Of a stretch of DNA of 41,320 bases, positions 16,375-26,365 are shown piece after piece. Numbering within the stretch: the first letter of the stretch is position 1; each line of letters starts with the position of its first letter. This DNA comes from an uncultured delta proteobacterium. Its GTDB lineage: Bacteria > Myxococcota_A > Polyangia > Polyangiales > JADJMO01. The stretch spans positions 1-41,320 of the forward strand of contig CAIXWQ010000915.1 in NCBI GenBank assembly GCA_903923175.1, in the 5' to 3' direction. The notes under the pieces were generated by a model. The model saw nothing but the letters and a program-made list of their open reading frames with translations, was not told where the DNA came from and made no database searches. Made by a program: the position numbers and the translations under genes.

Positions 16375-17310
16375 GTGCCCAACGAGCGCCGAATGTCGTC
16401 GTCGACCCCGTCCCCATCTCCCGCGTCGCCGTCGCGTTCCGCGGCCGGTCCGTACCGGTTCGGCGCGATGGTCTCCGGCAGCTCGCACATGAAGGAGGTC
16501 TTCGACCTCGCCGCGGAGCTCGCGGCGTCGCGCATCGACCTCGTGCTCGAAGGAGAGCGAGGCACCGGCAAGCAGCTGCTTGCTCGCGAGATTCACCGTC
16601 GCAGCGCGTTCGCGTCCGGGCCCTTCGTGGTCGCGCGCGTCGAGGGGAGCGGTGAGTGCGGGTGGACCGAGGCGGTCGAGCGTCGGTACGTCGAGTCCGC
16701 GGAGGGGGGCACGCTGTACCTCGAGGAGCTCGCCCGGATCCCGCCCAGGCGCCTGGTGGAGTTGCTACGCGCGCTCGATCGCACCTCGGCGGGCGTCTGC
16801 GCCCCGGGCACGCGCTCGGTGGCCCCGCGACGGCCGGCCGTGCGGATCATGGCGGCGACGCGCGTCGATCTCGCCGGCCTCCGGGGAGAGGGGCGCTTTC
16901 GCGAGGACCTCAATCGCCGCTTCGCGTGGTTTCCGCTGCGGATCCCGTCGCTCGCAGCACGCCCCGAGGACATCGGACTGCTGGCCGACTACTACTTGGC
17001 GCGCCTCGCCTGGCGCGCGCGGAGCGTGCCGCTCCGACTCGGGGAGGGGGCGCGCGCGGTGCTGCGGGAGCGGGCGTTCCACGGCAACGTCCGGGAGCTC
17101 GAGCTCGCCTTGAGCCGCGCGGCGAGGGTCGCGCGCGATGGTGAGATCGCCGTCGAGGACCTGCCGGCCGAGCTGCCGGCGCGATCGTCCCCGCGCGGTG
17201 GCTCTCGTGCGCGCCGGCCGGATCCCCTGGCCGGCCCCGACGCGCCGCGCGCCGCGAACGACGTCGATGCCCCTGCGCCGCTCGCGCTCGACGCGCTCGA
17301 CCTCGACTGA
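16375..17310 (+). CDS. Degenerate sigma-54 activator: AAA+ domain without GAFTGA loop or DNA-binding domain
   Basis: A 311-residue AAA+ protein of the enhancer-binding-protein family. Walker A (GERGTGK, about 60-66), sensor and arginine-finger segments (MAATRVDLAGL, REDLNRRFAWFPLRIPSL) and FHGNVRELELALSRAA are clear. But between Walker A and Walker B about 25 residues are missing, including the GAFTGA loop that touches sigma-54. Walker B is GGTLYLEEL, with Glu for the usual Asp, and there is no C-terminal Fis-type helix-turn-helix: the protein ends in a disordered Pro/Ala/Asp-rich tail. There is no sensor domain either. It cannot be an ordinary activator; a regulatory partner or antagonist of the full-length activator encoded next to it is plausible (inference). 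Start could be the ATG at 16393. Confidence 0.8.
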   Translation: MPNERRMSSSTPSPSPASPSRSAAGPYRFGAMVSGSSHMKEVFDLAAELAASRIDLVLEGERGTGKQLLAREIHRRSAFASGPFVVARVEGSGECGWTEAVERRYVESAEGGTLYLEELARIPPRRLVELLRALDRTSAGVCAPGTRSVAPRRPAVRIMAATRVDLAGLRGEGRFREDLNRRFAWFPLRIPSLAARPEDIGLLADYYLARLAWRARSVPLRLGEGARAVLRERAFHGNVRELELALSRAARVARDGEIAVEDLPAELPARSSPRGGSRARRPDPLAGPDAPRAANDVDAPAPLALDALDLD

Positions 17311-17365
17311 GAAGTGACGCGGCGCGCTCCACCTGCCGGTGCCTCTTGCACGGGCGATGAGCTCG

Positions 17366-18721
<1,356 letters not shown>

Positions 18722-18779
18722 GCGCTGGCCCTCGGGATGACGAGCTGCCTCATAGCGAGCGGCCAAGCCGAATCGCAGT

Positions 18780-18795
18780 GGGCACGGGCGTTGCG
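18780..18795 (+). promoter_or_regulatory. Sigma-54-like promoter of the 56-aa membrane protein
   Basis: GGGCACGGGCGTTGCG matches 10 of 12 positions of TGGCACGNNNNTTGCW with correct GG-N10-GC spacing. It sits 37 bases upstream of the ATG at 18832, divergent from the activator gene. Confidence 0.55.
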
Positions 18796-18831
18796 ATGCT
18801 GCCGGGCGAACCCACCACGCGGGAGCTCACC

Positions 18832-19002
18832 ATGTCCCCTATTCTCGAAGCGTTCCTGTCTACGCTGGTCTTCGTTCTCTGGTCGGCCCCCGCGCTGCTG
18901 GCGGTCGCCTTGGTGCTCGAGTTCGCCATCCCGCGCGCCTTCCGGGGCTCGTTCGAGCCCTCGCTGGTGTCGCCGCGCGTCGCAGGCGCGCGACGTTCGT
19001 GA
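18832..19002 (+). CDS. Small single-helix membrane protein (56 aa)
   Basis: A 56-residue protein: MSPILEAFLSTLVFVLW begins one long hydrophobic helix (about residues 5-31), followed by a basic, Ser-rich tail ending AGARRS. The ATG at 18832 follows GGGAGC. No family recognised. What makes it credible is its context: it is divergent from the PAS-type activator and has one of the better sigma-54-like promoters in the window, so it may be a membrane-anchored accessory or regulatory peptide of the sulfur respiration regulon. An upstream in-frame start at 18778 would include the promoter and is rejected. Confidence 0.6.
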   Translation: MSPILEAFLSTLVFVLWSAPALLAVALVLEFAIPRAFRGSFEPSLVSPRVAGARRS

Positions 19003-19045
19003 TGCAACGGTCGCGAGAATGCGACGCGGGGGAGGCGCCTCGGAG

Positions 19046-19465
19046 TCAGCAGTTGCCGCACCCGCCGTGCCCGTGCCCTTCGTGGCCTTCAGGTCCGCCG
19101 GCGTGATGATCGTGGTGGCCGCAGCCGCCGCCCGGAGCGGTTGCCGGTAGCTCGCCGCGCGAGAAGGCCAGCACGGCGGCCGCCGGGTCGGTCTGATCCG
19201 TGACTGCGACCTGGGCCCCCCAGCTCTCCATCCGGCGCACGAAGCCCCCGCCGGCGCCGCCGGTGATGAGCGCCTTCATGCCTCGCAGCGGGTGCTCCGA
19301 GGTCCCGCCGCCGAACTCGTGGACGGTCAGCTCGGGCGGCAGCTCGATCCGCTCGACCTCGCGCGGCGCCTCGCCCTGAACGATCTCGTACACGAGAAAG
19401 CGTCGCGCCTTCCCTGCGTGCCCGGTGACGGTGCGGAAGTCCTGACTGGTGACGGCGATCCTCAT
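19046..19465 (-). CDS. NifX/NifB-type dinitrogenase iron-molybdenum cofactor-binding family protein with His/Cys tail
   Basis: A 139-residue protein. Residues 1-110 match the NifX/NifY/NifB C-terminal fold: MRIAVTSQDFRTVTGHAGKA, FGGGTSEHPLRGMKALITGGAG and the GGGFVRRMESWG helix. The tail is a metal-binding run of His, Gly and Cys (GGGCGHHDHHAGG... then GHGHGGCGNC). No nitrogenase genes are nearby, so the role is probably metal-cluster or metal-ion carrying, as in the many stand-alone members. RBS GAGGAGGA. An exact ECF-type promoter lies 180 bases upstream, putting this gene in the same regulon as the thioredoxins and the radical SAM block. Confidence 0.85.
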   Translation of the reverse strand: MRIAVTSQDFRTVTGHAGKARRFLVYEIVQGEAPREVERIELPPELTVHEFGGGTSEHPLRGMKALITGGAGGGFVRRMESWGAQVAVTDQTDPAAAVLAFSRGELPATAPGGGCGHHDHHAGGPEGHEGHGHGGCGNC

Positions 19466-19644
19466 CGACGAATCCTCCTCGGTGCCGCTGCGCGCCTCGG
19501 ATCACGGTCGACCCATCGGCCGTCGTGGAGGTGTTGCTGCGTCGGCACGGGTCGCGGCCCGTGCACGGCTCGATCCGCGCTGGCATCGCCTCTCGCGCCA
19601 CGGGCGCGTTCGAGCCGCGGCCCGACGTGCGAGCCGCTCGCATA

Positions 19645-19672
19645 TAGGAGCCAGATTTCCGAATCTCGGTTC
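19645..19672 (-). promoter_or_regulatory. ECF-type promoter upstream of the NifX-like gene
   Basis: CGAACC-N15-GGCTCCTA, an exact match on the minus strand. The leader to the ATG at 19465 would be about 170 bases, longer than at the other sites. An in-frame-plausible small ORF could lie in that leader but none is convincing. Confidence 0.7.
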
Positions 19673-19747
19673 GATCGGAGGCGTCACGGACGAGCCGAAC
19701 CGGGAAGCCGGGCCTGGCGCGCGATGGCTGAGGTCGGATGCCCGCCT

Positions 19748-21556
19748 TCACACCCCGAGCCCCGCGGCCCGCAGCAGCGCAATCGTGATCCCGGTGAGGC
19801 TCTCGCCCGCGATGAGCCCCGACGCGATCGGCGTGAGCGAGGCCGTCGCGAAGCCGGGCCGATGGCGCCGCAGCAGCGCCGCGATCGCCGCGCCCGAGAA
19901 CATCGCGATGGCGTTGGAGCCCGGCATGACCATCGCGATGCCGAGCCCGGCGGGGGAAGGCACGAAGCGAAGCGCGCGCTCGGGCACCACCTTCTCGAGC
20001 GTCGCCAGCATCGCGCCCACGACCGCGCCGACCGCGATTCCGACGCGCGCGGCGTGCGGCAGCCCCGCGATCCCTCCGGCGAGCGCCTTCGAGACGGAGG
20101 CCCACACGAGCACCGCCGGCGCGGGGAACTCGGGCGTGCCGAGCGCCGCCGCGGACGGGACGAGCAGCGCGAACGCCGGCACCACCACGGCGGCCCCGAT
20201 CGCGACGCCGAAGAGCTGCGCGCGCACCTGCTGTCGCGGATTGGCGCCGAGCAGATAGCCGCTCTTCAGATCGGTCAGCAGATCGGCCGCGTGCAGCCCG
20301 ACGCCGCCGGTGACGTTCGCGCTCATCACGTTGGCCGTCACGTTGGCCGGGAGCGCGAGGCCGTAGATCAGCTGCGTGACCGGCCCGAGCGCCTTGGTCG
20401 GCGTCACGTCGGTCTCGCCGGTCACGCGCGCGGCGATCACGCCCATCGCCAGCGCGAGCGGGATGGCCATCACCCCAGCCCACCACGGCACGCCGAAGAG
20501 CCGCGCCATGAGGAAGATGATGATCGGCGAGAGCACCGCGAACCCCGCGGGGAACCACCAGCGAGGGGCCTCGATGTCGGCGAGCGGATCGTCGTGCGTG
20601 GCCGGCCTGCGTCGCAGCACGTCGAGCAGCCCGGCGAGCGAGCGCGACGCGCTTCGCCACTGGAACGCGAACGAGAGCACGCCCGAGGCGACGAGCAGCG
20701 CGGCGCCGGGCCAGAGCGTGAAGGTGACGATGGTCTTGTAATCGACCGTCGCGATCACGCCTCGCGCCACCATCGCCGGCGCGACGAGCCCGTACGTGAC
20801 GAGCGCGCCGAGCAGCAGCGACCACGCGGTGCGCATCGACATGAGCGCGCCGCCACCGAGCAGCACCAGGCTCCCGTCGAGCGCGAGCGACCAGTCCGCG
20901 GCGGCGTGTCCGCCGAGCCGGAACGGCAAGCCGAAGCGCCCTGGCAGATGGAACGGGAGCGCGCGCAGATCGCGCAGGACCGTGACCAGGCCGGCCACCA
21001 GCGCGGCGACGAACAGCTTTCGCGCCGCGCCGCCGGCCTTCGCGTCGCCGTGCATCGCGCGGATGGTCTCGGCGGTCGCGACGGCCGAGGGGAACGGGAG
21101 CTGCTCGATGTTGATGATCTGCCGCTTGATCGGGATCGCCGCGAAGACGCCGAGCGCCGCGATGGTCGCGAACCAGAGGAACATCGCGACGCCGGCCGGG
21201 CGCGCGCCGGTGAGCAGCAGCAGCGCGGGGAGGGCGGCCATGTTGCCGCCGCCGGTCATGAACGCCGCCGCGGAGGCGACCGAGCCGATCGCGTTGTTCT
21301 CGAGGACGGAGAGGTCCTTGCGCACGAGCCCGATCGCGCCGAGCGCGCGAAAGAGCCCGAAGGCGATGATGCACGAGGTGAGCGTGACGCCGAGGCTCCA
21401 GCCGGTCTTCAGAGTCACGTACAGGTTCGACAGGCAGAGCACGCCGCCGATGGCCATGCCGGCCAGAACGGCGCGCGGCGTGAGCTGGGGGACGTCGCCC
21501 GCCCAGACCTCACGCCGCCAGCGGACCTCGGGGTCCTCAGTCACCGATGCCTTCAC
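19748..21556 (-). CDS. OPT family oligopeptide transporter
   Basis: A 602-residue polytopic membrane protein with about 15 helices. OPT hallmarks are VLCLSNLYVTLKTGWSLGVT, the SVLENNAIGSVASAAAFMTGGG segment and the IKRQIINIEQLPFPSAVATAETI motif, with PSPAGLGIAMVMPGSNAIAMF near the C-terminus. OPT proteins move peptides, glutathione-type thiols or metal chelates. The GTG start at 21556 overlaps the stop of the thioredoxin-thioredoxin reductase gene (GTGA), so it is co-translated with it and shares its ECF-type promoter. Linkage to a thiol reductase and, further upstream, to a Cys-rich peptide gene suggests a thiol peptide as substrate (inference). Confidence 0.9.
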   Translation of the reverse strand: MKASVTEDPEVRWRREVWAGDVPQLTPRAVLAGMAIGGVLCLSNLYVTLKTGWSLGVTLTSCIIAFGLFRALGAIGLVRKDLSVLENNAIGSVASAAAFMTGGGNMAALPALLLLTGARPAGVAMFLWFATIAALGVFAAIPIKRQIINIEQLPFPSAVATAETIRAMHGDAKAGGAARKLFVAALVAGLVTVLRDLRALPFHLPGRFGLPFRLGGHAAADWSLALDGSLVLLGGGALMSMRTAWSLLLGALVTYGLVAPAMVARGVIATVDYKTIVTFTLWPGAALLVASGVLSFAFQWRSASRSLAGLLDVLRRRPATHDDPLADIEAPRWWFPAGFAVLSPIIIFLMARLFGVPWWAGVMAIPLALAMGVIAARVTGETDVTPTKALGPVTQLIYGLALPANVTANVMSANVTGGVGLHAADLLTDLKSGYLLGANPRQQVRAQLFGVAIGAAVVVPAFALLVPSAAALGTPEFPAPAVLVWASVSKALAGGIAGLPHAARVGIAVGAVVGAMLATLEKVVPERALRFVPSPAGLGIAMVMPGSNAIAMFSGAAIAALLRRHRPGFATASLTPIASGLIAGESLTGITIALLRAAGLGV

Positions 21557-22917
21557 GCGTGGGCAGCTTGCTGCCGTCCTCGGGGGTCTGGGGGCAGAGG
21601 CGTAGCCGGAGCCCCCAACTCGGGAGCTGCGGCGATCTCTTTGGCGAGAACCATCGACGCGATCGTGCCGTCGTTCACGGCGGTGGTCATCTGCCGATAG
21701 CGCTTGCTGATGACGTCGCCCGCCGCATACACGCCCGGCACGCTGGTGTGCATCTCCTCGTCGGTCTTGATGTAGCCGAACTGGTCGAGCTCGAAGAGCC
21801 CGTCGAAGCCTTCGAGGTTCGGCTGCATGCCGGCGAAGACGAAGACGCCGTCGATAGGCAGCCTCTTCCACTCGCCCGTCTTCAGGTCCTCGACGACGAG
21901 CGCGTCGACGGTCTTGCCGTTCTCGGCCAGGAACTCGCGCGGCTCGTGCTCGAAGAGGAATTCGATCTTCGGGTTCGCGAAGGCCTGCTCCTGCGCGAGC
22001 TTGTTCGCCGACAGCTCGGCGAACTGGTGCACCACGGTGATCTTGGCCGCGAACTTGGTGATGAAGAGCGCCTCCTCGATCGCCGAGTTGCCGCCGCCGA
22101 TCACGATGACGTGCTTCCCCTCGTAGTACTTGGCGTCGCAGGTCGCGCAGTACGAGATGCCTTTGCCCTTGTACTCGCGCTCCCCTTTCACGTGGATCGG
22201 GCGCGGCGAGGAGCCGGTGGCGAAGACGACCTTCTTCGCGTGGATGGTCTCGAGGCCGTCGAGCACCACCACGTGCTCGCGCAGATCGGCTTGCGTGATC
22301 TCGGCGGCGAAGCGCGGCTCCACGCCCGCCTCCTTCGCGTGCGTGAGCATGTGGTCGGCGAGCTGCCAGCCGGGCTGCGGCTTGGGGAAGCCGGGAAAGT
22401 TCGAGACTTGGTGGGTGATCGAGAGGTTTCCGCCGCCGAGGCCGAGGTCGACCATGATGGTCTTCAGCTTCGCCTGCGCCGAGTAGATCCCCGCGGTGAT
22501 CCCCGCAGGGCCCGCGCCGAGGATCAGCACGTCGCACTCGGTCTGGGTCGGCTTCATCGCGGCGTGGATCGCCTGCGCGCGCGTCTCGGAGATGAGCGCG
22601 TCGAGCTGCGCGGTCAGCTCCGAGCGCTTGATGCCGCCCCCGAGCCTCGCGCCGACCTCTTTGCCCCCCTGGAAGAAGAGCACCGTCGGCGAGGAGCGCA
22701 CGCTCAGCGAGTCGGAGAGCGCGCGGCTCTGCTGGCGGAAGATCTTCACGAACTTCACGTCGGCGCGGTAGGCCTCCGCCGCCATCTCGTACTTCGGGGC
22801 GAGCGCCTCGCAGGGGGCGCATTCGCTCGAGTAGAAGTCGACGGCGACGGGGCCGTCGTGGGCCAGCACCTCGGACTCGAAGCTCGCTGCGTCGATCTCT
22901 TTCACGAAGTCGGACAT
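21553..22917 (-). CDS. Thioredoxin-thioredoxin reductase fusion protein
   Basis: A 454-residue fusion. Residues 1-110 are a thioredoxin domain (active site ECAPCEAL, C33 and C36). A short linker leads to an NADPH thioredoxin reductase: FAD site GAGPAG (135-140), redox pair CATC (C258, C261), NADPH site GGGNSAIEEAL, and the C-terminal GVYAAGDV. Thioredoxin normally stands at the C-terminal end in natural fusions of this kind (as in mycobacterial types), so an N-terminal thioredoxin is the less usual order. The ATG at 22917 follows GAGG. Promoter: exact ECF-type site 51 bases upstream. It would supply reducing power to the thioredoxins or to the peptide pathway encoded upstream. Confidence 0.92.
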   Translation of the reverse strand: MSDFVKEIDAASFESEVLAHDGPVAVDFYSSECAPCEALAPKYEMAAEAYRADVKFVKIFRQQSRALSDSLSVRSSPTVLFFQGGKEVGARLGGGIKRSELTAQLDALISETRAQAIHAAMKPTQTECDVLILGAGPAGITAGIYSAQAKLKTIMVDLGLGGGNLSITHQVSNFPGFPKPQPGWQLADHMLTHAKEAGVEPRFAAEITQADLREHVVVLDGLETIHAKKVVFATGSSPRPIHVKGEREYKGKGISYCATCDAKYYEGKHVIVIGGGNSAIEEALFITKFAAKITVVHQFAELSANKLAQEQAFANPKIEFLFEHEPREFLAENGKTVDALVVEDLKTGEWKRLPIDGVFVFAGMQPNLEGFDGLFELDQFGYIKTDEEMHTSVPGVYAAGDVISKRYRQMTTAVNDGTIASMVLAKEIAAAPELGAPATPLPPDPRGRQQAAHA

Positions 22918-22967
22918 CGGAGACCTCACCGTTTCGGGGCGCTTCAGGTTGCCTGCCCGCGTACCGA

Positions 22968-22995
22968 TGGGAGCCGCCTCGATCCGAAACGGTTC
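22968..22995 (-). promoter_or_regulatory. ECF-type promoter of the trx-trxR/OPT operon
   Basis: CGAACC-N15-GGCTCCCA on the minus strand, exact spacing. It begins a new transcription unit between the glutamine amidotransferase gene and the thioredoxin reductase fusion. Confidence 0.75.
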
Positions 22996-23084
22996 GCTTG
23001 CGCGAAGTCGTGGCAATCGGTGGGGGAGCACGAGGGGGAGCGGCGATCGCTCTCACTCGTAGGGCTCGCGCAGCGAGCCCGTTG

Positions 23085-23873
23085 CTAGTCGATCGTGATC
23101 CAGTGTGGGGAGGGGAGCACGTCGAGGCGCAGGAGCGCCCCCTGCTCGATCGGCGTCCACGCTTCGTCGGTCAGCGGCTCGGACGCCACCACCACGCAGC
23201 GTCGGCGCTCGATCGGGACCTCGCCGGACGCCGCGGCCTCTTCGAGGTCGTCCTCGCTGGGCGCGCGTTCGAGCAGGTGGAGCGGGCGCCCGAATCGGCT
23301 CACGTAGAGGGAGCTGCCGTTCGAGAGCAGGAAGTTCAGCGAGCCGAAGTCGTCGCGGCCCGTCGCCGCGAGGACGGCGCGCCGCACGACGTCGTCGGTC
23401 TGCCGCGAGGCTAGCTTCTGGGTCGCCCCGGCCTCGTCGAGCTTGGTGAGCAGGTACGCGAAGAAGAGCTCGCTGTCGGTCGCGCCGCCCCGCTCCGCGA
23501 GCCGCTCGGGCGAGGCGTGCTTCTCCACCCACGCGATGTCTTTCACCGTCCCGTTGTGCGCGAAGACCCAGTCGCCGTGCTGGAACGGGTGCGTGTTCGC
23601 GATCGCGAGCGGGCCGACGGTCTTCTGCCGCACGTGCGCGAGCAGCACGCGGCCGCGGGCGCGGCGCGCGTGCTCGGCGAAGCCCGGATCCTCGTCCGCG
23701 GTCTGCACGCTGCGCTGCAAGGCCCACGCGTAGCCGGGGGTGCCGGCGTGGGTCGCGAGCCCCCAGCCGTCGCGGTGCTCGCGCGAGAGCATCGCCATGC
23801 TCCGCGGCGCCTCGCGCAGCACGAGGCCGAATTCGTACGGTGAAGCAGTGACGATCCCGAGCAGGCGGCACAT
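23085..23873 (-). CDS. Class II glutamine amidotransferase (N-terminal nucleophile, EgtC-like)
   Basis: A 262-residue protein with the N-terminal MCRLLGIV: after Met removal Cys2 is the catalytic nucleophile of class II (Ntn) amidotransferases. RQKTVGPLAIANTHPFQHG and FAHNGTV are conserved substrate-pocket elements. Members hydrolyse glutamine or gamma-glutamyl groups, for example EgtC in ergothioneine synthesis; no ergothioneine partner genes are here. It begins 4 bases after the radical SAM stop, so it is part of that operon and probably acts on the same product (inference), e.g. by removing or transferring a gamma-glutamyl or amide group. Confidence 0.88.
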   Translation of the reverse strand: MCRLLGIVTASPYEFGLVLREAPRSMAMLSREHRDGWGLATHAGTPGYAWALQRSVQTADEDPGFAEHARRARGRVLLAHVRQKTVGPLAIANTHPFQHGDWVFAHNGTVKDIAWVEKHASPERLAERGGATDSELFFAYLLTKLDEAGATQKLASRQTDDVVRRAVLAATGRDDFGSLNFLLSNGSSLYVSRFGRPLHLLERAPSEDDLEEAAASGEVPIERRRCVVVASEPLTDEAWTPIEQGALLRLDVLPSPHWITID

Positions 23874-23877
23874 GTTC

Positions 23878-25251
23878 CTACTCCGCCGGCGCCGGTGAAG
23901 GCGCGAGGGCGTCCTTGCCGTAGACCGAGCAGCCGAGCGAGAGGAGCTCCTTCACGGGCCGGCAGTCCGGCGCGTCGACCGTGCCGTCTCGGTTCTTCGC
24001 GACCGCGCCGCAGCCCCCGCCGCAGGCGAGCTGCACCGAGCATCCCTGGCACGACTTCATGCCGAGGACGTCGCGCTCTTCCCACGGCTCGACGAGCGAC
24101 GCGTCGAGCTTCACCTCGGGCCAGAACGTGCCCACCGCCTCGCCGGACTTGCCGACGTTCGCCGTGCACGGGTAGATGCGGCCGGTGTAGTCGAAGGCCC
24201 ATTCGGTCTTGCAGGCCGGGCAGGCGTCGAAGAGCGGATCGGGGAGCTGGCCGCGCTCGAAGAGGAACTTCGCGATCGAGAACGCCGGCTTGTGGAACTC
24301 GAGGATCGCCGGATCGCGCTCGACCAAGCGGTGCAGATCTTCGTAGAGCGACACGCGCGTGTAGAGGCGCGAGCGCTCGGACTGGCAATGATGCAGCTCG
24401 TAGTTGCGGCCGATCTGCGACTTGAAGCCGGGGTGCTTGGTCCACCCTCGCTCGATGGCGAAGTGGGCGAGCTCGCCGAAGCTCTCGACGTTGTCGCGGT
24501 CGAGGACGGCGCGGAGGTTCACCGCGAGCCCCGCGGCGAGGGCCGCGTCGACCCCTTCGACCACGCGCTGGAACGTCTCGCCGCCGCCCTTCAGGTAGCG
24601 ACGCGCGTCGTGGACCTTCTCGGTGCCGTCGAGCGTCACCTGCACCTCGCGGATCCGGCCCTTCTGCAGCGCCGGCACGTACGACGCGAGGTTGTAGCCG
24701 TTGGTCACCACCGCGAGATCGAGCCCGCGCTCGGTCGTGCCGGCGACGATGGCGTCGACCATCCGGCGAGCGCTCGGGCTCGAGAGGAGCGGCTCGCCGC
24801 CGAAGAGGGTCACGTACTTCTTGCGGTCACGGAACGTCGCGTCGACGTACGCGAAGAACGCGGCGAGCGCGGCCTCGGCGTGACCACCGGGCTCGGCGTT
24901 CTCGGCCGGAGGCGGCGGCGCGTACTCGTCCTGGAAGCAGTACGAGCAGCCGAAATTGCAGGCGTAGGTCGGTGCGTAGAAGAGCTGAACTTCGTCGGTC
25001 GTGCGGGTCTCGAGGAAGTCGAGGTAGGCCTTGCGGTAGCGGCGCTGCTCCTCGTCGGGATCGACGAGGTAGCCCTTGGCCGAGAGCTCCGTCACCTGCG
25101 CGTCGTCCTCGATCGCGGAGATCTCGCCCCGCGAGAGGCGCTCGCCGAACGCGGCCTCGCGCACGTCGGCCTCGCCGCTCAGCAGGTTCGCGAGCAGCCA
25201 GCGCTCGTCGCCGTGGATCTTCGTGAGGATGTTGTGCTTCGACGGTTGCAT
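23878..25251 (-). CDS. Radical SAM/SPASM domain protein, candidate peptide maturase
   Basis: A 457-residue radical SAM enzyme. The cluster motif is C98-x3-C102-x2-C105 (CNFGCSYC), followed by the FGGEPLL SAM-binding element. The C-terminal SPASM region is cysteine-rich (CPAC, CTAN, CQGC, CGGGCG, then CRP and GCS), able to hold two auxiliary iron-sulfur clusters, as in enzymes that modify ribosomally made peptides. Residues 1-75 (KHNILTKIHGDERWLLANLL to AKGYLVDPDEE) look like a small winged-helix leader-recognition region. RBS GAGGAG before the ATG at 25251. It follows a 41-aa Cys-pair peptide gene by 127 bases and precedes the amidotransferase, the arrangement expected of a peptide-modifying cluster. 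Confidence 0.9.
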   Translation of the reverse strand: MQPSKHNILTKIHGDERWLLANLLSGEADVREAAFGERLSRGEISAIEDDAQVTELSAKGYLVDPDEEQRRYRKAYLDFLETRTTDEVQLFYAPTYACNFGCSYCFQDEYAPPPPAENAEPGGHAEAALAAFFAYVDATFRDRKKYVTLFGGEPLLSSPSARRMVDAIVAGTTERGLDLAVVTNGYNLASYVPALQKGRIREVQVTLDGTEKVHDARRYLKGGGETFQRVVEGVDAALAAGLAVNLRAVLDRDNVESFGELAHFAIERGWTKHPGFKSQIGRNYELHHCQSERSRLYTRVSLYEDLHRLVERDPAILEFHKPAFSIAKFLFERGQLPDPLFDACPACKTEWAFDYTGRIYPCTANVGKSGEAVGTFWPEVKLDASLVEPWEERDVLGMKSCQGCSVQLACGGGCGAVAKNRDGTVDAPDCRPVKELLSLGCSVYGKDALAPSPAPAE

Positions 25252-25293
25252 GAGCTCCTCGAATCGGCGCGCCTTCGCTCGATGACACGATGG

Positions 25294-25354
25294 CACGCGG
25301 GCCCGCGTGGTCTCTCTTCACGCGAGCCCGAGTGCCCTCGTCACGGTCACTCGG
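25294..25354. repeat. Two inverted repeats between the peptide and radical SAM genes
   Basis: A perfect 16-base palindrome, CACGCGGGCCCGCGTG (25294-25309), and a 7-bp stem CCGAGTG-N13-CACTCGG (25328-25354) lie between the small peptide gene and the maturase. Such hairpins between precursor and enzyme genes often lower read-through, giving more precursor than enzyme. Confidence 0.45.
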
Positions 25355-25378
25355 CCGCTCGACCGAGCAATGGATCAA

Positions 25379-25504
25379 TCAGTCGTGGCAGCCGGCGACG
25401 GTCTTCGAGACCTTCGCGCAGCACTGCGCGACCTTCGGATCGGCGGCGGGCGCGCAGCACTGCGGCTGAACGTCCCGCTTGGCCTTCTTGATCAGCGATT
25501 TCAT
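25379..25504 (-). CDS. 41-residue Cys-pair peptide, candidate radical SAM substrate
   Basis: A very small gene with a strong ribosome site (GAGGAGATC, 6 bases before ATG 25504). The peptide begins MKSLIKKAKRDVQ, a basic leader-like segment, and continues with PQCCAPAADPK, VAQCCAKVSK and ends TVAGCHD. The QCCA unit occurs twice (Cys16-17 and Cys28-29), with a fifth Cys at 39. All cysteines are in the second part, as expected of a core region. It lies between an ArsM-like methyltransferase and a radical SAM/SPASM enzyme on the same strand, and an ECF-type promoter drives the whole set. I infer a ribosomally synthesised, post-translationally modified peptide precursor; a small metal- or thiol-binding protein is the alternative. 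I know of no named family that it clearly matches. Confidence 0.75.
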   Translation of the reverse strand: MKSLIKKAKRDVQPQCCAPAADPKVAQCCAKVSKTVAGCHD

Positions 25505-25570
25505 CGGATCTCCTCGGTTCTCTGGGTCCGCTTCGCGCGCACCATGCCCGCGAGCACGTCTCTACGAGTC

Positions 25571-26275
<705 letters not shown>

Positions 26276-26295
26276 GGTCCATGGCCTCCGGTGCG

Positions 26296-26323
26296 TAGGA
26301 GCCGGGCGCTTCGTCTTGGGTTC
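26296..26323 (-). promoter_or_regulatory. ECF-type promoter of the methyltransferase/peptide/radical SAM operon
   Basis: CGAACC-N15-GGCTCCTA on the minus strand, exact. The -10 element ends 21 bases before the methyltransferase ATG at 26275, so the leader is short. Confidence 0.78.
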
Positions 26324-26365
26324 GGCGCGTTCCGCCGAATCCGTCTGAATCCTCGGAGCGGCGTC

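Noticed and set aside
17311-17365. Possible terminator between the convergent activator genes
   Set aside because: No stable stem-loop could be drawn in these 55 bases.
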